In this document: piece after piece, positions 8,513 through 15,966 of the stretch | Position numbering within the stretch: the stretch's first letter is position 1 | Layout: each line of letters opens with the position of its first letter | NCBI RefSeq assembly: GCF_021353235.1 | Contig: NZ_JAJTWT010000009.1 | Location: 1-64,000 of the forward strand | DNA: 64,000 nucleotides | Source: Pelomonas caseinilytica | GTDB taxonomy: Bacteria; Pseudomonadota; Gammaproteobacteria; Burkholderiales; Burkholderiaceae_C | Direction: 5' to 3' | The notes under the pieces: model-generated | Database searches by the model: none | What the model was told of the DNA's origin: nothing | The model's input: only the letters and a program-made list of their open reading frames with translations | Translations under genes and position numbers: made by a program

Positions 8513-8773
8513 ATGAAGAAGCGATACACCGAGGAACAGATCATTGGATTCCTGCGTGAGGCCGATGCTGGCCTGCCGGTCAAGGAGCTGTGCAGGAAGC
8601 ATGGCTTCAGCGAGCCGAGCTACTACGCTTGGAAGGCCAAGTTCGGCGGCATGAACGTGTCGGACGCGCAGCGGCTGAAGACGCTGGAGGCCGAGAACAC
8701 GAAGCTCAAGAAGCTGCTGGCCAACTCGATGCTCGAGATCGACGCGATGCGCGAGGTGCTCAAGGGAAAGTGA
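8513..8773 (+). CDS. IS3-family transposase OrfA
   Basis: An 86-residue HTH_Tnp_1 protein: KRYTEEQIIGFLREADAG, then VKELCRKHGFSEPSYYAW, followed by a leucine-rich coiled coil (LKTLEAENTKLKKLLA) that mediates multimerisation in this family. The start ATG at 8513 follows a GGAGAT. The protein is full length, but its partner orfB is truncated directly downstream, so the element cannot move on its own. Confidence 0.9.
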   Translation: MKKRYTEEQIIGFLREADAGLPVKELCRKHGFSEPSYYAWKAKFGGMNVSDAQRLKTLEAENTKLKKLLANSMLEIDAMREVLKGK

Positions 8774-8880
8774 TGGCCGTGGCGGCGCGGCGCGAGGTCG
8801 TGCGGCAGTTGCAGGACAAAGGCTTGAGCGAACGCCGAGCCCTCAAGCTGGTGGGCATGAGCGCCAGCACCCTGCGCTAG
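8773..8880 (+). pseudogene. IS3-family OrfB, 3'-truncated remnant
   Basis: ATG overlaps the orfA stop (TGATG). The 35 codons (VVRQLQDKGLSERRALKLVGMS) match the usual beginning of OrfB in this IS group. The frame ends in TAG at 8878-8880, created at the junction with the nuclease fragment. No DDE residues remain. Confidence 0.8.
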
Positions 8881-9059
8881 GCGACCTGCACCAGCCGCTG
8901 CATGCTGGCTTCAAAGGGGACAAAGGCGGCAACCTGTATCAGGTTCAGGCCTTCGGTCGCGGCTACAACCTTCATTCGCTGTGGGACGGTGGGCTCATAC
9001 GCAATCGCGCGGGCGGCCTGGACGCGCTACGCGAGGTTGCGGCCAAGCAGGGACACCAT
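8880..9059 (+). pseudogene. S1/P1-type nuclease fragment
   Basis: A frame without any start codon encodes GDLHQPLHAG, then DKGGN, then GRGYNLHSLWDGGLI. These are hallmark zinc-binding and core motifs of S1/P1 single-strand nucleases (the HQPLH and DxGGN pattern). The family is normally around 300 residues; only about 60 remain. The 5' side is fused to the truncated IS3 element. The 3' side runs, near 9055, into the reverse-oriented tail of an integrase gene. It is a relic of a lost chromosomal or island gene. Confidence 0.75.
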
Positions 9060-9136
9060 CTCCCGTTCACCGAGCCACGGAAAGACGTGCAATTCCAAGT
9101 GGCGGATCACCTTCTCGGCATAGGAGGCTGACCACT
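9057..9136 (-). pseudogene. P4-type integrase, second fragment (continues from the one at 11731-12084)
   Basis: Reading the minus strand from the target duplication gives WSASYAEKVIRHLELHVFPW, then LGERE, which directly continues the integrase frame that stops at the far end of the IS66 element (ends in KDRKWS). The two pieces together give the N-terminal domain and the start of the core-binding domain. Homology stops near 9057, where the nuclease fragment begins, so the catalytic domain was already deleted before IS66 inserted. Confidence 0.85.
9129..9136. repeat. IS66 target-site duplication, left copy
   Basis: TGACCACT, identical to 11731-11738 on the other side of the element. Confidence 0.92.
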
Positions 9137-9176
9137 GTGAGCGTCTGGCCGAGCCACCTTGACGGCGGCCAGTTGC

Positions 9177-10844
9177 TCAAGTCAGCGGTGAAGTCCAGCG
9201 GTGAGGCAGGAGCTCCTCGAGTCGGCTGTAGGGCAGCGTCGGCAGTCGCTCCAACACGTCGCGCAGGTAGGCCCAGGGGTCGTGCCCGTTCAGCCGCGCC
9301 GACTGCACCAGGCTCATGATGATGGCGGCCCTCTGGCCGGCGAGCTCGCTGCCCACGAACTGCCATGCTTTGCGTCCCATCGCCCAGGGCTTGATCTGCC
9401 GCTCCAGGTGGTTGTTGTCGATGGCCACAGCCCCGTCCTCCAGGTGCCGCGTCAGCGCCACCCAGTGCCCCAGCGTGTAGTCGATCGCCTTGGCCGCGGC
9501 GCCGCCATCGGGGACGAGCCGTCGCTCCAGGCTGAGCCATTGCTGCAGTTCCTCCCACAGCGGCTTGGCCAGCCGCTGCCGCTGCGCTCTGCGTTCGTCA
9601 TCCCTGAGGCCCTTGAGCTCGCCCTCGACTTCGTAGATGCGCGCGAACCGCCGCAGCGCGTCCAGTCCGATGGGACTCGTGCCGTCGTGCGTGAGCTCGT
9701 CGAAGTTCCGGCGTGCATGCGCTGCGCAGGCAGCGCTGATGCGGCCGGGGTAATGCTGCGGGTCGGCCACGGTGTCGTACGCCCCGTAGCGATCGGTGAG
9801 CAACGTCCCGGTCCATCGTCGCAGGCCAAGTCTGTCGTCGCCGTTGAGGAACGCCACGGGGTACTGCGTCCCGCGCCCCCGGCAGAAGTCGTAAATGACG
9901 CCTGGCACCGCATCGTGCCAACTTCGCGCGTAGGCCCACATGTAGGCCCGGCGGGTCTTGCCTGCGCCAGGGTCCAGTAGGGCCACCGGCGTCTCGTCAG
10001 CGTGCAGCACGGCGCACGCGAGGACGAAGTGCTTGTGCAGGTCGTACAGCGGCTCCAGCGCCGCGCCGACCTGGCCCGTGCCGGCCGCCAAGGTCGAGCG
10101 TGGGGTGTGCACACGCGAGCGGGCGTTGATGCTCTCCTGCCGGTAGTACGGCAGGTGATCCACGAAGCGGCTGATCGCCGTGTGCGCAAGGAACCCGCTG
10201 GCGGCGATGCCGCCCTCGACGATCTCCGGCACGCTCGGGGCCTGCTTGAGCACCTGGCAGTGCCGGCAGGCCCACTTGCCGTAGATGTGGCGGTGCACGA
10301 AGAACTCGGCCGGCACGATGTCCAGCCGCTCGGTGACGTCCTCACCGATGCGCTTCATGGGGCGCCCGCAACCGGGCTCCTGGCAGTCGGTGCTGTCGGG
10401 CTCATGGCGGTGCTCCACGCGGCGCAGGTGCTCGGGCAATGCATTGCGGCGGGGCTTGCGCGGCGGGGCCTTGGGCTTCGTTCCGGCCGCCGCTGCAGCG
10501 GCCTCGGCCTCACGGCGCAGGCGCTCGAGTTGGGCTTGCAGCGCGGCCTCGTCCTCGGCCAGCGTCTCTTCGAACAGGCGACGCTGGTCGGCGTTCATCG
10601 CTTCGGACTTCACCCCGTACGTCCAGCGCTTCAGGCGCGCGAGCTCGAACTGGATCTTCTCGATCTTGGCTTCGCGCAGCGCGATCTCGCGGTCCTTGCG
10701 CAGCAATTGCGCGTCACGCTCGGCGAGCTGCTGCGCCTGGTCCTGCACCTGCTGCTGCAGTTGGGCAATCAGCGCGGCGACCTCGGGCGAGAGGCCCTGA
10801 GGATCAGTGGAGGGAAGACCACGCATGCCGAGCATGCGTGGCAT
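9177..10844 (-). CDS. tnpC: IS66 transposase TnpC
   Basis: The DDE transposase of the element, about 555 residues. It has an N-terminal coiled-coil leader, the basic PRKPRRNALPEHL linker, a zinc-finger-like region (CQEPGCGRPM and CRHCQ), and the catalytic core with LHADETPV, DRYGAYD and NNHLERQIKP (D, D, E). The C-terminal IS66 tail (DPWAYLRDVLERLP) is present. The start is uncertain: the frame is open to 10880, and I prefer a Met near 10844 or the later one at the second in-frame MLGMRG. No frameshift or internal stop was seen. Confidence 0.92.
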   Translation of the reverse strand: MPRMLGMRGLPSTDPQGLSPEVAALIAQLQQQVQDQAQQLAERDAQLLRKDREIALREAKIEKIQFELARLKRWTYGVKSEAMNADQRRLFEETLAEDEAALQAQLERLRREAEAAAAAAGTKPKAPPRKPRRNALPEHLRRVEHRHEPDSTDCQEPGCGRPMKRIGEDVTERLDIVPAEFFVHRHIYGKWACRHCQVLKQAPSVPEIVEGGIAASGFLAHTAISRFVDHLPYYRQESINARSRVHTPRSTLAAGTGQVGAALEPLYDLHKHFVLACAVLHADETPVALLDPGAGKTRRAYMWAYARSWHDAVPGVIYDFCRGRGTQYPVAFLNGDDRLGLRRWTGTLLTDRYGAYDTVADPQHYPGRISAACAAHARRNFDELTHDGTSPIGLDALRRFARIYEVEGELKGLRDDERRAQRQRLAKPLWEELQQWLSLERRLVPDGGAAAKAIDYTLGHWVALTRHLEDGAVAIDNNHLERQIKPWAMGRKAWQFVGSELAGQRAAIIMSLVQSARLNGHDPWAYLRDVLERLPTLPYSRLEELLPHRWTSPLT

Positions 10845-10919
10845 CGTGCCAGAGCTGACCAACAAGGCCCATGAGCACATGCACTGTCAACCGATTCAGG
10901 GTCGGCATGCCGGCCGCGC

Positions 10920-11252
10920 TCAGGCTCGCGTGATGCTGCTGAGCTCGGGCAGGCGCTGCCACGGCAGGCCCAGCACCAGGGCGTCGAATTGAGCGGCGGT
11001 GAGCGCCAGGGATGGCGTGGAACCCGCTGCCCAGACGAAGCGACCGACGTTCAGCCGACGGGCGGCGCACCACACGCCGAAGCCGTCGTGCACGAGCAGC
11101 TTGATGCGCGTGCCGCGGGCGTTCGCGAAGAGGTAGCCGTGATGGGCCTGGGCGACACCGAACACCTGCACGACGCGGGCGAGCAGCCGCTCGGTACCGG
11201 CGCGCATGTCGATGGGCTCGGCCGACAGCCACATGGCGTCGATACGGATCAT
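10920..11252 (-). CDS. tnpB: IS66 accessory protein TnpB (IS66 Orf2)
   Basis: A 110-residue protein with the family signature: DMRAGTERLLARVVQVFG, then HGYLFANARGTRIKLL, then DGFGVWCAARRL. ATG at 11252 (MIRIDAMWL) overlaps the tnpA stop as ATGA, which supports this start over the longer frame. Required for IS66 transposition in studied members. Confidence 0.92.
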   Translation of the reverse strand: MIRIDAMWLSAEPIDMRAGTERLLARVVQVFGVAQAHHGYLFANARGTRIKLLVHDGFGVWCAARRLNVGRFVWAAGSTPSLALTAAQFDALVLGLPWQRLPELSSITRA

Positions 11253-11650
11253 CGAAGCAGCTCGCGCATCCACGCCGCGCACTCGCTGGCCGCAGTAGCC
11301 GGCCACGTCACCGTGACGGCTGTCGCGCCGCGCTGCAGCTCGATGCGGATGTCGGCCGTCGGTGGTGGCGTCGGCGCCGCAGGCGCGGGCAGCGCCAGCG
11401 GCACGAACACGGACTTCACAGACGGAGCTTCTACGTTGCGCACGCTCTTGCCGGGCGCACCCGGGGGTATCTTCATCTCCACCTCCCGCACCCAGCGGCG
11501 CAGCAAGTTGGCGTTGATGCCATGAGCCATCGCCACGGCGGCCATCGACACCCCGGGCTGCATGCAGGCCGCAACGGCATTGGCCTTGAATTCGTCGCTG
11601 TGCAGACGGCGGCGACGCCGGGTGCCAACGGGCTGATCAGGCAAGGTCAT
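11249..11650 (-). CDS. tnpA: IS66 accessory protein TnpA (IS66 Orf1)
   Basis: A 133-residue helix-turn-helix protein: RRRRLHSDEFKANAVAAC, then GVSMAAVAMAHGINANLLRRW, followed by a Pro-rich linker. This is the first gene of the IS66 operon, translationally coupled to tnpB. The palindromic GTGTCCACC...GGTGGACAC just upstream (11654-11679) may be an operator or promoter element. Confidence 0.9.
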   Translation of the reverse strand: MTLPDQPVGTRRRRRLHSDEFKANAVAACMQPGVSMAAVAMAHGINANLLRRWVREVEMKIPPGAPGKSVRNVEAPSVKSVFVPLALPAPAAPTPPPTADIRIELQRGATAVTVTWPATAASECAAWMRELLR

Positions 11651-11730
11651 ACGTGTCCACCAAAGTTGAGGTGGACACGAGGCTCCTATGCGCCTACCCG
11701 GTCTTCAAGATGGTCGGACTGGACGCTCAC

Positions 11731-11738
11731 TGACCACT
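11731..11738. repeat. IS66 target-site duplication, right copy
   Basis: TGACCACT, identical to 9129-9136. Removing the element and one copy restores the integrase reading frame. Confidence 0.92.
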
Positions 11739-12084
11739 TACGGTCCTTCCATGCCTGCGAGTGCCAGGCGCGAGCGGTCCGCTCAAACGTGCTGAGGTGG
11801 GCGACACGTTGCCGCTCGTGCTCTTCACGGCGCGCAACCCGAGGATCTGTGCCGCCGGCCAGCTTCTCTGCCTCTTCCCGAGACTTCTTCCGGGCCGCGG
11901 CCAGCGACAGTGCGGGGTAGTGCCCCAGGCTCAGTTTGGCCTCCTTGCCACCGCGCTTGTAGCGGTAGACCCACACCTTGGCGGTGGGCCGTACACGAAG
12001 GTACAGCCCCTCACCATCGGCGAGGAGGTATTCGGTAGCGCGCGGCTGTGCCGCCTTGATCTGGAGCTCGTTCAGTTGGCCCAT
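11731..12084 (-). pseudogene. int: P4-type (DUF4102) site-specific integrase, N-terminal fragment
   Basis: ATG at 12084. The 118 native residues form the DUF4102 arm-binding domain (ADGEGLYLRV, then YRYKRGGKEAKLSLGHYP, then ARKKSREEAEKLAGG) and enter the core-binding domain at ARAWHSQAWKDRKWS. IS66 then interrupts the gene, and the reading runs 14 codons into the IS. The rest continues at 9136 on the far side of IS66 but lacks the catalytic Arg-His-Arg-Tyr domain. The gene reads away from tRNA-Phe 172 bp upstream, the normal layout for an integrase next to its attachment site. The island can no longer excise with this enzyme. Confidence 0.93.
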
Positions 12085-12199
12085 GGTGTACCCAAAATCG
12101 ACTGCGGTTGAGAGGCAGTCTGGGGTACACCAACGGGTACACGCAACGACGAGATTTCCGGGGATTTCCCGGGACTTCCTGAGCCGCCTCTTTCTGGCT

Positions 12200-12222
12200 A
12201 ACCCTTTGATGCGTAAAGGGTT
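12200..12222. terminator. Hairpin downstream of tRNA-Phe
   Basis: Perfect 8-bp stem AACCCTTT/AAAGGGTT with a 7-nt loop, 35 bp past the tRNA 3' end. On the plus strand it is followed by TTGAGCTTTT; on the minus strand there is no T-run. It may end the tRNA transcript or be part of the integration region. Confidence 0.4.
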
Positions 12223-12256
12223 TTGAGCTTTTCAGGGTCCACGCGGGACAGCTAGA

Positions 12257-12290
12257 TGGTGGCCAAGGGCGGAATCGAACCACCGACACG
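12257..12290. other. Predicted island attachment site (3' part of tRNA-Phe)
   Basis: P4-type integrases usually recombine at the 3' end of a tRNA gene, which stays intact. The integrase here points away from tRNA-Phe, and the base composition changes at this point. No second copy of the tRNA 3' end was seen in the window, so the matching site should lie to the left of position 1 or has been lost. Confidence 0.55.
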
Positions 12291-12332
12291 CGGATTTTCA
12301 ATCCGCTGCTCTACCAACTGAGCTACTTGGCC
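12257..12332 (-). tRNA. tRNA-Phe (GAA)
   Basis: A 76-nt tRNA read on the minus strand. The acceptor stem is GGCCAAG paired with CTTGGCC, followed by A and an encoded CCA at 12257-12259. The anticodon stem GCGGA/TCCGC encloses the loop TTGAAAA, giving anticodon GAA. The T-arm contains GGTTCGATTCC. An integrase gene starts 172 bp downstream, so the 3' half of this gene is the probable integration target. Confidence 0.97.
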
Positions 12333-12405
12333 ATGTTCTGCTCACTTGAGCGGCTTGGGGCCGCCCAGCGAAGTCCGCGACTGTAGCACAAGCCGCGGGG
12401 CCTCG

Positions 12406-13113
12406 TCAGCCCCCGGCGCCGCGCTTGTTGCGGCTCAGGTCGACTCCGAGCTGCTTGAGCTTGCGGTAGAGGTGGGTGCGCTCCAGGCCGGTCTTCTCGG
12501 CCACGCGGGTCATGGAGCCGTTCTCCTTGGCGAGGTGGAACTCGAAGTAGCTCTTCTCGAAGGCGTCGCGCGCCTCGCGCAGCGGGCGGTCGAGCTCGAA
12601 GCTCTGCTCGGAGGCCAGCACGTTGCTGTTGCCGGCCGGCAGATGGCTCGTCAGGCTGGCGGCGTGGACGGGCGCGGCGGGCAGCACGCCCGGCTCGGGC
12701 CGCACGTAGCTGGACAGGCCGGGGGCCGCCGGCGCGGGGCGCGGCGGCGCGGTCTTGACCAGGGCCTGCTCGACGGCGCGCAGCAGCTTCTGCAGCGTGA
12801 TGGGCTTTTCGAGGAAGGCGATGGCGCCGAACTTGGTGGCCTCGACCGCCGTGTCGATGGTGCCGTGGCCGCTCATCATGATGACGGGCATGGTGAGCAG
12901 GCCGGCGCCGCCCCATTCCTTCAGCAGGGTGACGCCGTCGACGTCGGGCATCCAGATGTCGAGCAGCACCAGGTCGGGCCGCATGCGGTCGCGCACCGCC
13001 CGCGCCTGGGTGGCGTTCTCCGCTAGCTCGATGGTGTGCCCCTCGTCGCTGAGGATTTCGGACAGCAGGGCGCGAATGCCCAGCTCGTCGTCGACAACAA
13101 GAATGGTGGCCAT
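12406..13113 (-). CDS. ntrX: NtrX-like response regulator without AAA+ domain
   Basis: A 235-residue regulator. Residues 1-120 are a receiver domain with the acidic pair DDE near the start, phospho-acceptor Asp in LVLLDIWMPDVDG, MMSGHG and the Lys in LEKPIT. A Pro/Ala-rich linker follows, then a Fis-type helix-turn-helix at the C-terminus (MTRVAEKTGLERTHLYRKLKQLG). Classical NtrX has a central sigma-54 ATPase domain, which is absent, so this protein probably binds DNA without activating sigma-54 (inference). It lies 6 bp after ntrY, which should be its kinase. Confidence 0.88.
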   Translation of the reverse strand: MATILVVDDELGIRALLSEILSDEGHTIELAENATQARAVRDRMRPDLVLLDIWMPDVDGVTLLKEWGGAGLLTMPVIMMSGHGTIDTAVEATKFGAIAFLEKPITLQKLLRAVEQALVKTAPPRPAPAAPGLSSYVRPEPGVLPAAPVHAASLTSHLPAGNSNVLASEQSFELDRPLREARDAFEKSYFEFHLAKENGSMTRVAEKTGLERTHLYRKLKQLGVDLSRNKRGAGG

Positions 13114-13119
13114 GAATCC

Positions 13120-15405
13120 TTAGGTCTTGGCGCCGGCCGCACCGGGCTCGGTGGCTGGCGCCAGGTTGGAAAATGATAGCGAAACTTGTGCGCCGATCAC
13201 GGCGGCCTCGGGCCCGCTGTCAGGGGGAGAACCCGCATCGGAAGCGGGATGGAGGTTGCGCAGCGCGATGCGGGCGCCGTGCTCGTCGGCGATCTTCTTG
13301 ACCACGGCAAGGCCGAGGCCCGTGCCCTTGGTCTTGGTCGTCACGTAGGGTTCGAAGGCGCGCTTGAGCACTTTCTCGGCGAAGCCGGGGCCGTTGTCGA
13401 CGATGTGCAAGCGCACGGCGCGCGGCGCGCCGGTCTCGCTCAGCGCGAGCGAAGAGCGCACGACGACGTGGCCGTCGGGGCGGTCGTGCACGGCGTCGAG
13501 GGCGTTCTGCACGAGGTTGTGGATGACCTGGCGCAGCTGGCTGGCATCGCCCTTGATGCAGGGCAGCTGCGGCGCCAGCTCGGCCGCCAGGCGGCCCCGG
13601 TCCTGGGGCTCGGCGTAGAGGCTGAGCACCTCGTGGACGAGGGCGTTGAGGTCCAGGGGCTTGAGTTGCGCCGAGGGCAGCCGCGCGTAGTCGCGGAACT
13701 CGTTGACCAGCTGCTTCATCGCCTGCACCTGGTTGACGATGGTGGCGACGGAGCGCACGAGCATGGCCTGGTCGGTCCCTTCGAGCTTGGCCTCCAGCTT
13801 GTGCTGCAGCCGCTCGGCCGAGAGCTGGATGGGCGTGAGCGGGTTCTTGATCTCGTGGGCCAGGCGGCGCGCGACCTCGCTCCAGGCCGCCGAGCGCTGG
13901 GCGGAGACCACCTCGGAGATGTCGTCGAAGACGACGAGGCGGGCGCCCTGCGGCAGCGGCGCGCCGCGCACGAGCAGGGTCAGCGGGTCGTGGCGGGGGT
14001 CGAGCTGCAGCTCGAAGGACTCCTGCCAGAGCTCGCGGTCCATGCCGCGCTCGCCCTCGTTGCCGGCGCTCTGGTCGAAGCGCTGGTCCAGCGCGGCGGA
14101 GAAGTCGGCCAGACCCGGCACCTCGGCCAGCGGCTGGCCGACGTAGGCCGACAACGGCAGGCGCAGCACGCGCGTGGCGCCGGGGTTGACCGTCTCGAGC
14201 CGGCCGTCGGCATCGAAGACGAGGACGCCGGCGGTGAGGTTGTCGAGGATGGTCTGGAGGTGGGTGCGGGCGGCGTCGAGCTCGGCCACGGTGCGCGACA
14301 CCTGGGCGCGTGCGTCGGCCAGCTGGCCCGTCATGTCGGCGAAGGAGCGCGTCAGGCCGCCGAGTTCGTCGCGCGTGGCGAGCACGGGGCGCACCGAGAG
14401 GTCGCCCTGGGCCACCTGCCTCACGCCGTCGGCCAGCAGCAGCAGCGGCCGCGCGAGCTGGTTGCCCAGGGTCACCGCCAGCAGCAGGGCGCCGAACACG
14501 GCCAGGATGAGCACCAGGGTCAGCGTGCCGAGGTACATGCGCCGCAGGCCGACCCGCTCCAGCGAGCGCTGCTGGTATTCGTTGTTGGCGGCCTGCACGG
14601 CCAGGGCGTTGGACAGCATGGCCGCCGGAATGCGCTGGATGACCATCAGGTAGCGCTCTCCCAGGCCCAGGCGCAGCTCGGTGTTGGGCAGCAGGGCCAG
14701 GGCGCGGATCTGGGCGCCGCCCTGCAGGGCCTCGGCCTCGTCCTCCAGGCCTTCGAGCTGGCTGGCCGGCGCGCCGCCGCGGGCGCGGATCAGCATGCTG
14801 TCGCTGGGGCGGTCGGGCGTGAGCTGCCGGGTGTCGCCGCCGCTCTCGACGAGGATCTGGCCCTTGCCGCTGACGATGGCGACGGTGCGCGCGCCGAGCT
14901 TGTCGCGCACGCGCTCCAGCGCGAGCAGCTCCGGCGCGCTACTGTCGGCGAACTGGTCGGCGGCGTCGCGGGTGCGGGTGCCGAGGTCGGCCACCATGGC
15001 GTCGAGCGTGCCGCGGCCGAGGTTGAGGCCGGCCTCCAGCGCGCTGGCCAGGCGCACGTCGAACCAGCTCTCGATGCTGCGGTTCACGAACTGGTAGGAG
15101 ACGGCGTAGATCATCAGCCCCGGCACCACGCCGACCAGCGCGAAGATGCCGGCCAGCTTGAACAGCAGCCGGCTGCCGAAGCGCCCGCGCCGCACGCGCA
15201 CGACCAGGCGCACCGCGGCCACGAGGATGACCAGGGTCAGCACCGCTGCGACGGCCACATTGACCCAGAACAGCCACTCGTAGTGGCGCTCGAAGAAGCG
15301 GCGTTCCGACGTCGTGCCGACGATCAGCACGAAGGCCAGCACGCCGGCCACGCCGGTGAGAGTCACCAGGGTGATGACCCAGCCCCAGCGCGCCGTCTTC
15401 GTCAT
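13120..15405 (-). CDS. ntrY: NtrY-like membrane sensor histidine kinase
   Basis: A 761-residue kinase starting at ATG 15405 (MTKTARWGWV), which overlaps the upstream stop as ATGA. Three or four N-terminal membrane segments (about residues 8-30, 45-70, 85-110 and a later one near 290-310) enclose a periplasmic region. HAMP and PAS regions follow (LENLTAGVLVFDADGRLETV-like), then HisKA with the phospho-acceptor in RRLAHEIKNPLTP, and HATPase_c with DNGPGF and GTGLGLAVV. It pairs with the regulator directly downstream. In other proteobacteria NtrYX senses nitrogen or redox/envelope signals; the signal here is unknown. Confidence 0.93.
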   Translation of the reverse strand: MTKTARWGWVITLVTLTGVAGVLAFVLIVGTTSERRFFERHYEWLFWVNVAVAAVLTLVILVAAVRLVVRVRRGRFGSRLLFKLAGIFALVGVVPGLMIYAVSYQFVNRSIESWFDVRLASALEAGLNLGRGTLDAMVADLGTRTRDAADQFADSSAPELLALERVRDKLGARTVAIVSGKGQILVESGGDTRQLTPDRPSDSMLIRARGGAPASQLEGLEDEAEALQGGAQIRALALLPNTELRLGLGERYLMVIQRIPAAMLSNALAVQAANNEYQQRSLERVGLRRMYLGTLTLVLILAVFGALLLAVTLGNQLARPLLLLADGVRQVAQGDLSVRPVLATRDELGGLTRSFADMTGQLADARAQVSRTVAELDAARTHLQTILDNLTAGVLVFDADGRLETVNPGATRVLRLPLSAYVGQPLAEVPGLADFSAALDQRFDQSAGNEGERGMDRELWQESFELQLDPRHDPLTLLVRGAPLPQGARLVVFDDISEVVSAQRSAAWSEVARRLAHEIKNPLTPIQLSAERLQHKLEAKLEGTDQAMLVRSVATIVNQVQAMKQLVNEFRDYARLPSAQLKPLDLNALVHEVLSLYAEPQDRGRLAAELAPQLPCIKGDASQLRQVIHNLVQNALDAVHDRPDGHVVVRSSLALSETGAPRAVRLHIVDNGPGFAEKVLKRAFEPYVTTKTKGTGLGLAVVKKIADEHGARIALRNLHPASDAGSPPDSGPEAAVIGAQVSLSFSNLAPATEPGAAGAKT

Positions 15406-15965
15406 TTGAGGCTGAAGTCGGCCGCGAAGTTGCGCTTCTGCTCGACGCCGAGCGCGAAGCCGGTCTGCGGGCCGATCTGCATGGGCCGGGGCAGCTGGGT
15501 GACGTCGAGCCTGTAGCTGAACTCGAGGTAGTAGCCGCCGCCGTCCTCGAGGTCCTTGGCTTCGGCGATGCGCCAGCCGCTGACGCCGCGCAGAGAGGCG
15601 AGGGCCTCCTCCAGCGTCGCGAAGCTCTGGTGCAGCCCGCCGTTGGAGACCCGGTACTGGCGCCACAGCGGCTGCCACGACAGGCGCCAGACGCGCTCGA
15701 CGCGGCCGATGCGGGCGTCGCGCCAGTACCAGCGGCTGCGCAGCACGGCCGCCTCGGCCACGAAGTACAGGGGCACGCCCTTGTGCAGCGCGTCCTCCGC
15801 GGCGCGGCTGAGCTCGAAGCGGGTCGTGAAGCTGAGGTCGAGCCCGTCTTCGGAGCGCTGCGTCGACAGCTGCACGAGCTCGACGCCGTCGGCCCGCGCG
15901 GCGCCCGGCAACAGGGCGAGCAGCACGGCGAGGAAGCTGGCGATGGCGAGGCGGGCGAACAACAA
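15402..15965 (-). CDS. DUF4390 exported protein
   Basis: A 187-residue protein with a signal peptide (LAIASFLAVLLALLPGAARA, cut after ARA). The mature part is beta-rich (GLDLSFTTRFELS, then RSRWYWRDARIGRV, then YYLEFSYRLDVTQLPRP) and matches the DUF4390 family that sits between rsmB and ntrY in many betaproteobacteria. The start is unusual: the most likely initiator is TTG at 15965, immediately after the rsmB stop, as no ATG precedes the signal peptide. Function is unknown; linkage suggests a periplasmic partner of NtrY. Confidence 0.85.
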   Translation of the reverse strand: MLFARLAIASFLAVLLALLPGAARADGVELVQLSTQRSEDGLDLSFTTRFELSRAAEDALHKGVPLYFVAEAAVLRSRWYWRDARIGRVERVWRLSWQPLWRQYRVSNGGLHQSFATLEEALASLRGVSGWRIAEAKDLEDGGGYYLEFSYRLDVTQLPRPMQIGPQTGFALGVEQKRNFAADFSLK

Positions 15966-15966
15966 A

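Larger units (their letters stand above)
8444..8880 (+). mobile_element. IS3-family element, left part only
   Basis: The end TGCGCTGCCCCCTGAGATTC begins exactly where the IS150-type copy stops. It carries a complete orfA (8513-8773) and the first 35 codons of orfB (8773-8880). Sequence beyond about 8877 belongs to an unrelated nuclease gene, so the rest of this IS was lost by deletion. Confidence 0.8.
9137..11730 (-). mobile_element. IS66-family insertion sequence, complete
   Basis: Ends are imperfect inverted repeats: left GTGAGCGTCTGGCCGAGCCA at 9137, right (complement, from 11730) GTGAGCGTCCAGTCCGACCA. The element is flanked by an 8-bp direct duplication TGACCACT at 9129-9136 and 11731-11738, the size expected for IS66. 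It carries tnpA, tnpB and tnpC in order on the minus strand, all apparently intact. It interrupts a P4-type integrase gene. Confidence 0.93.

Noticed and set aside
11654-11679. The GTGTCCACC...GGTGGACAC palindrome taken as the IS66 end
   Set aside because: The 8-bp target duplication and better inverted repeat place the IS66 end at 11730; the palindrome is internal.
13186-15516. A 776-codon plus-strand frame
   Set aside because: Antisense shadow of ntrY with repetitive Gly/Val/His composition.
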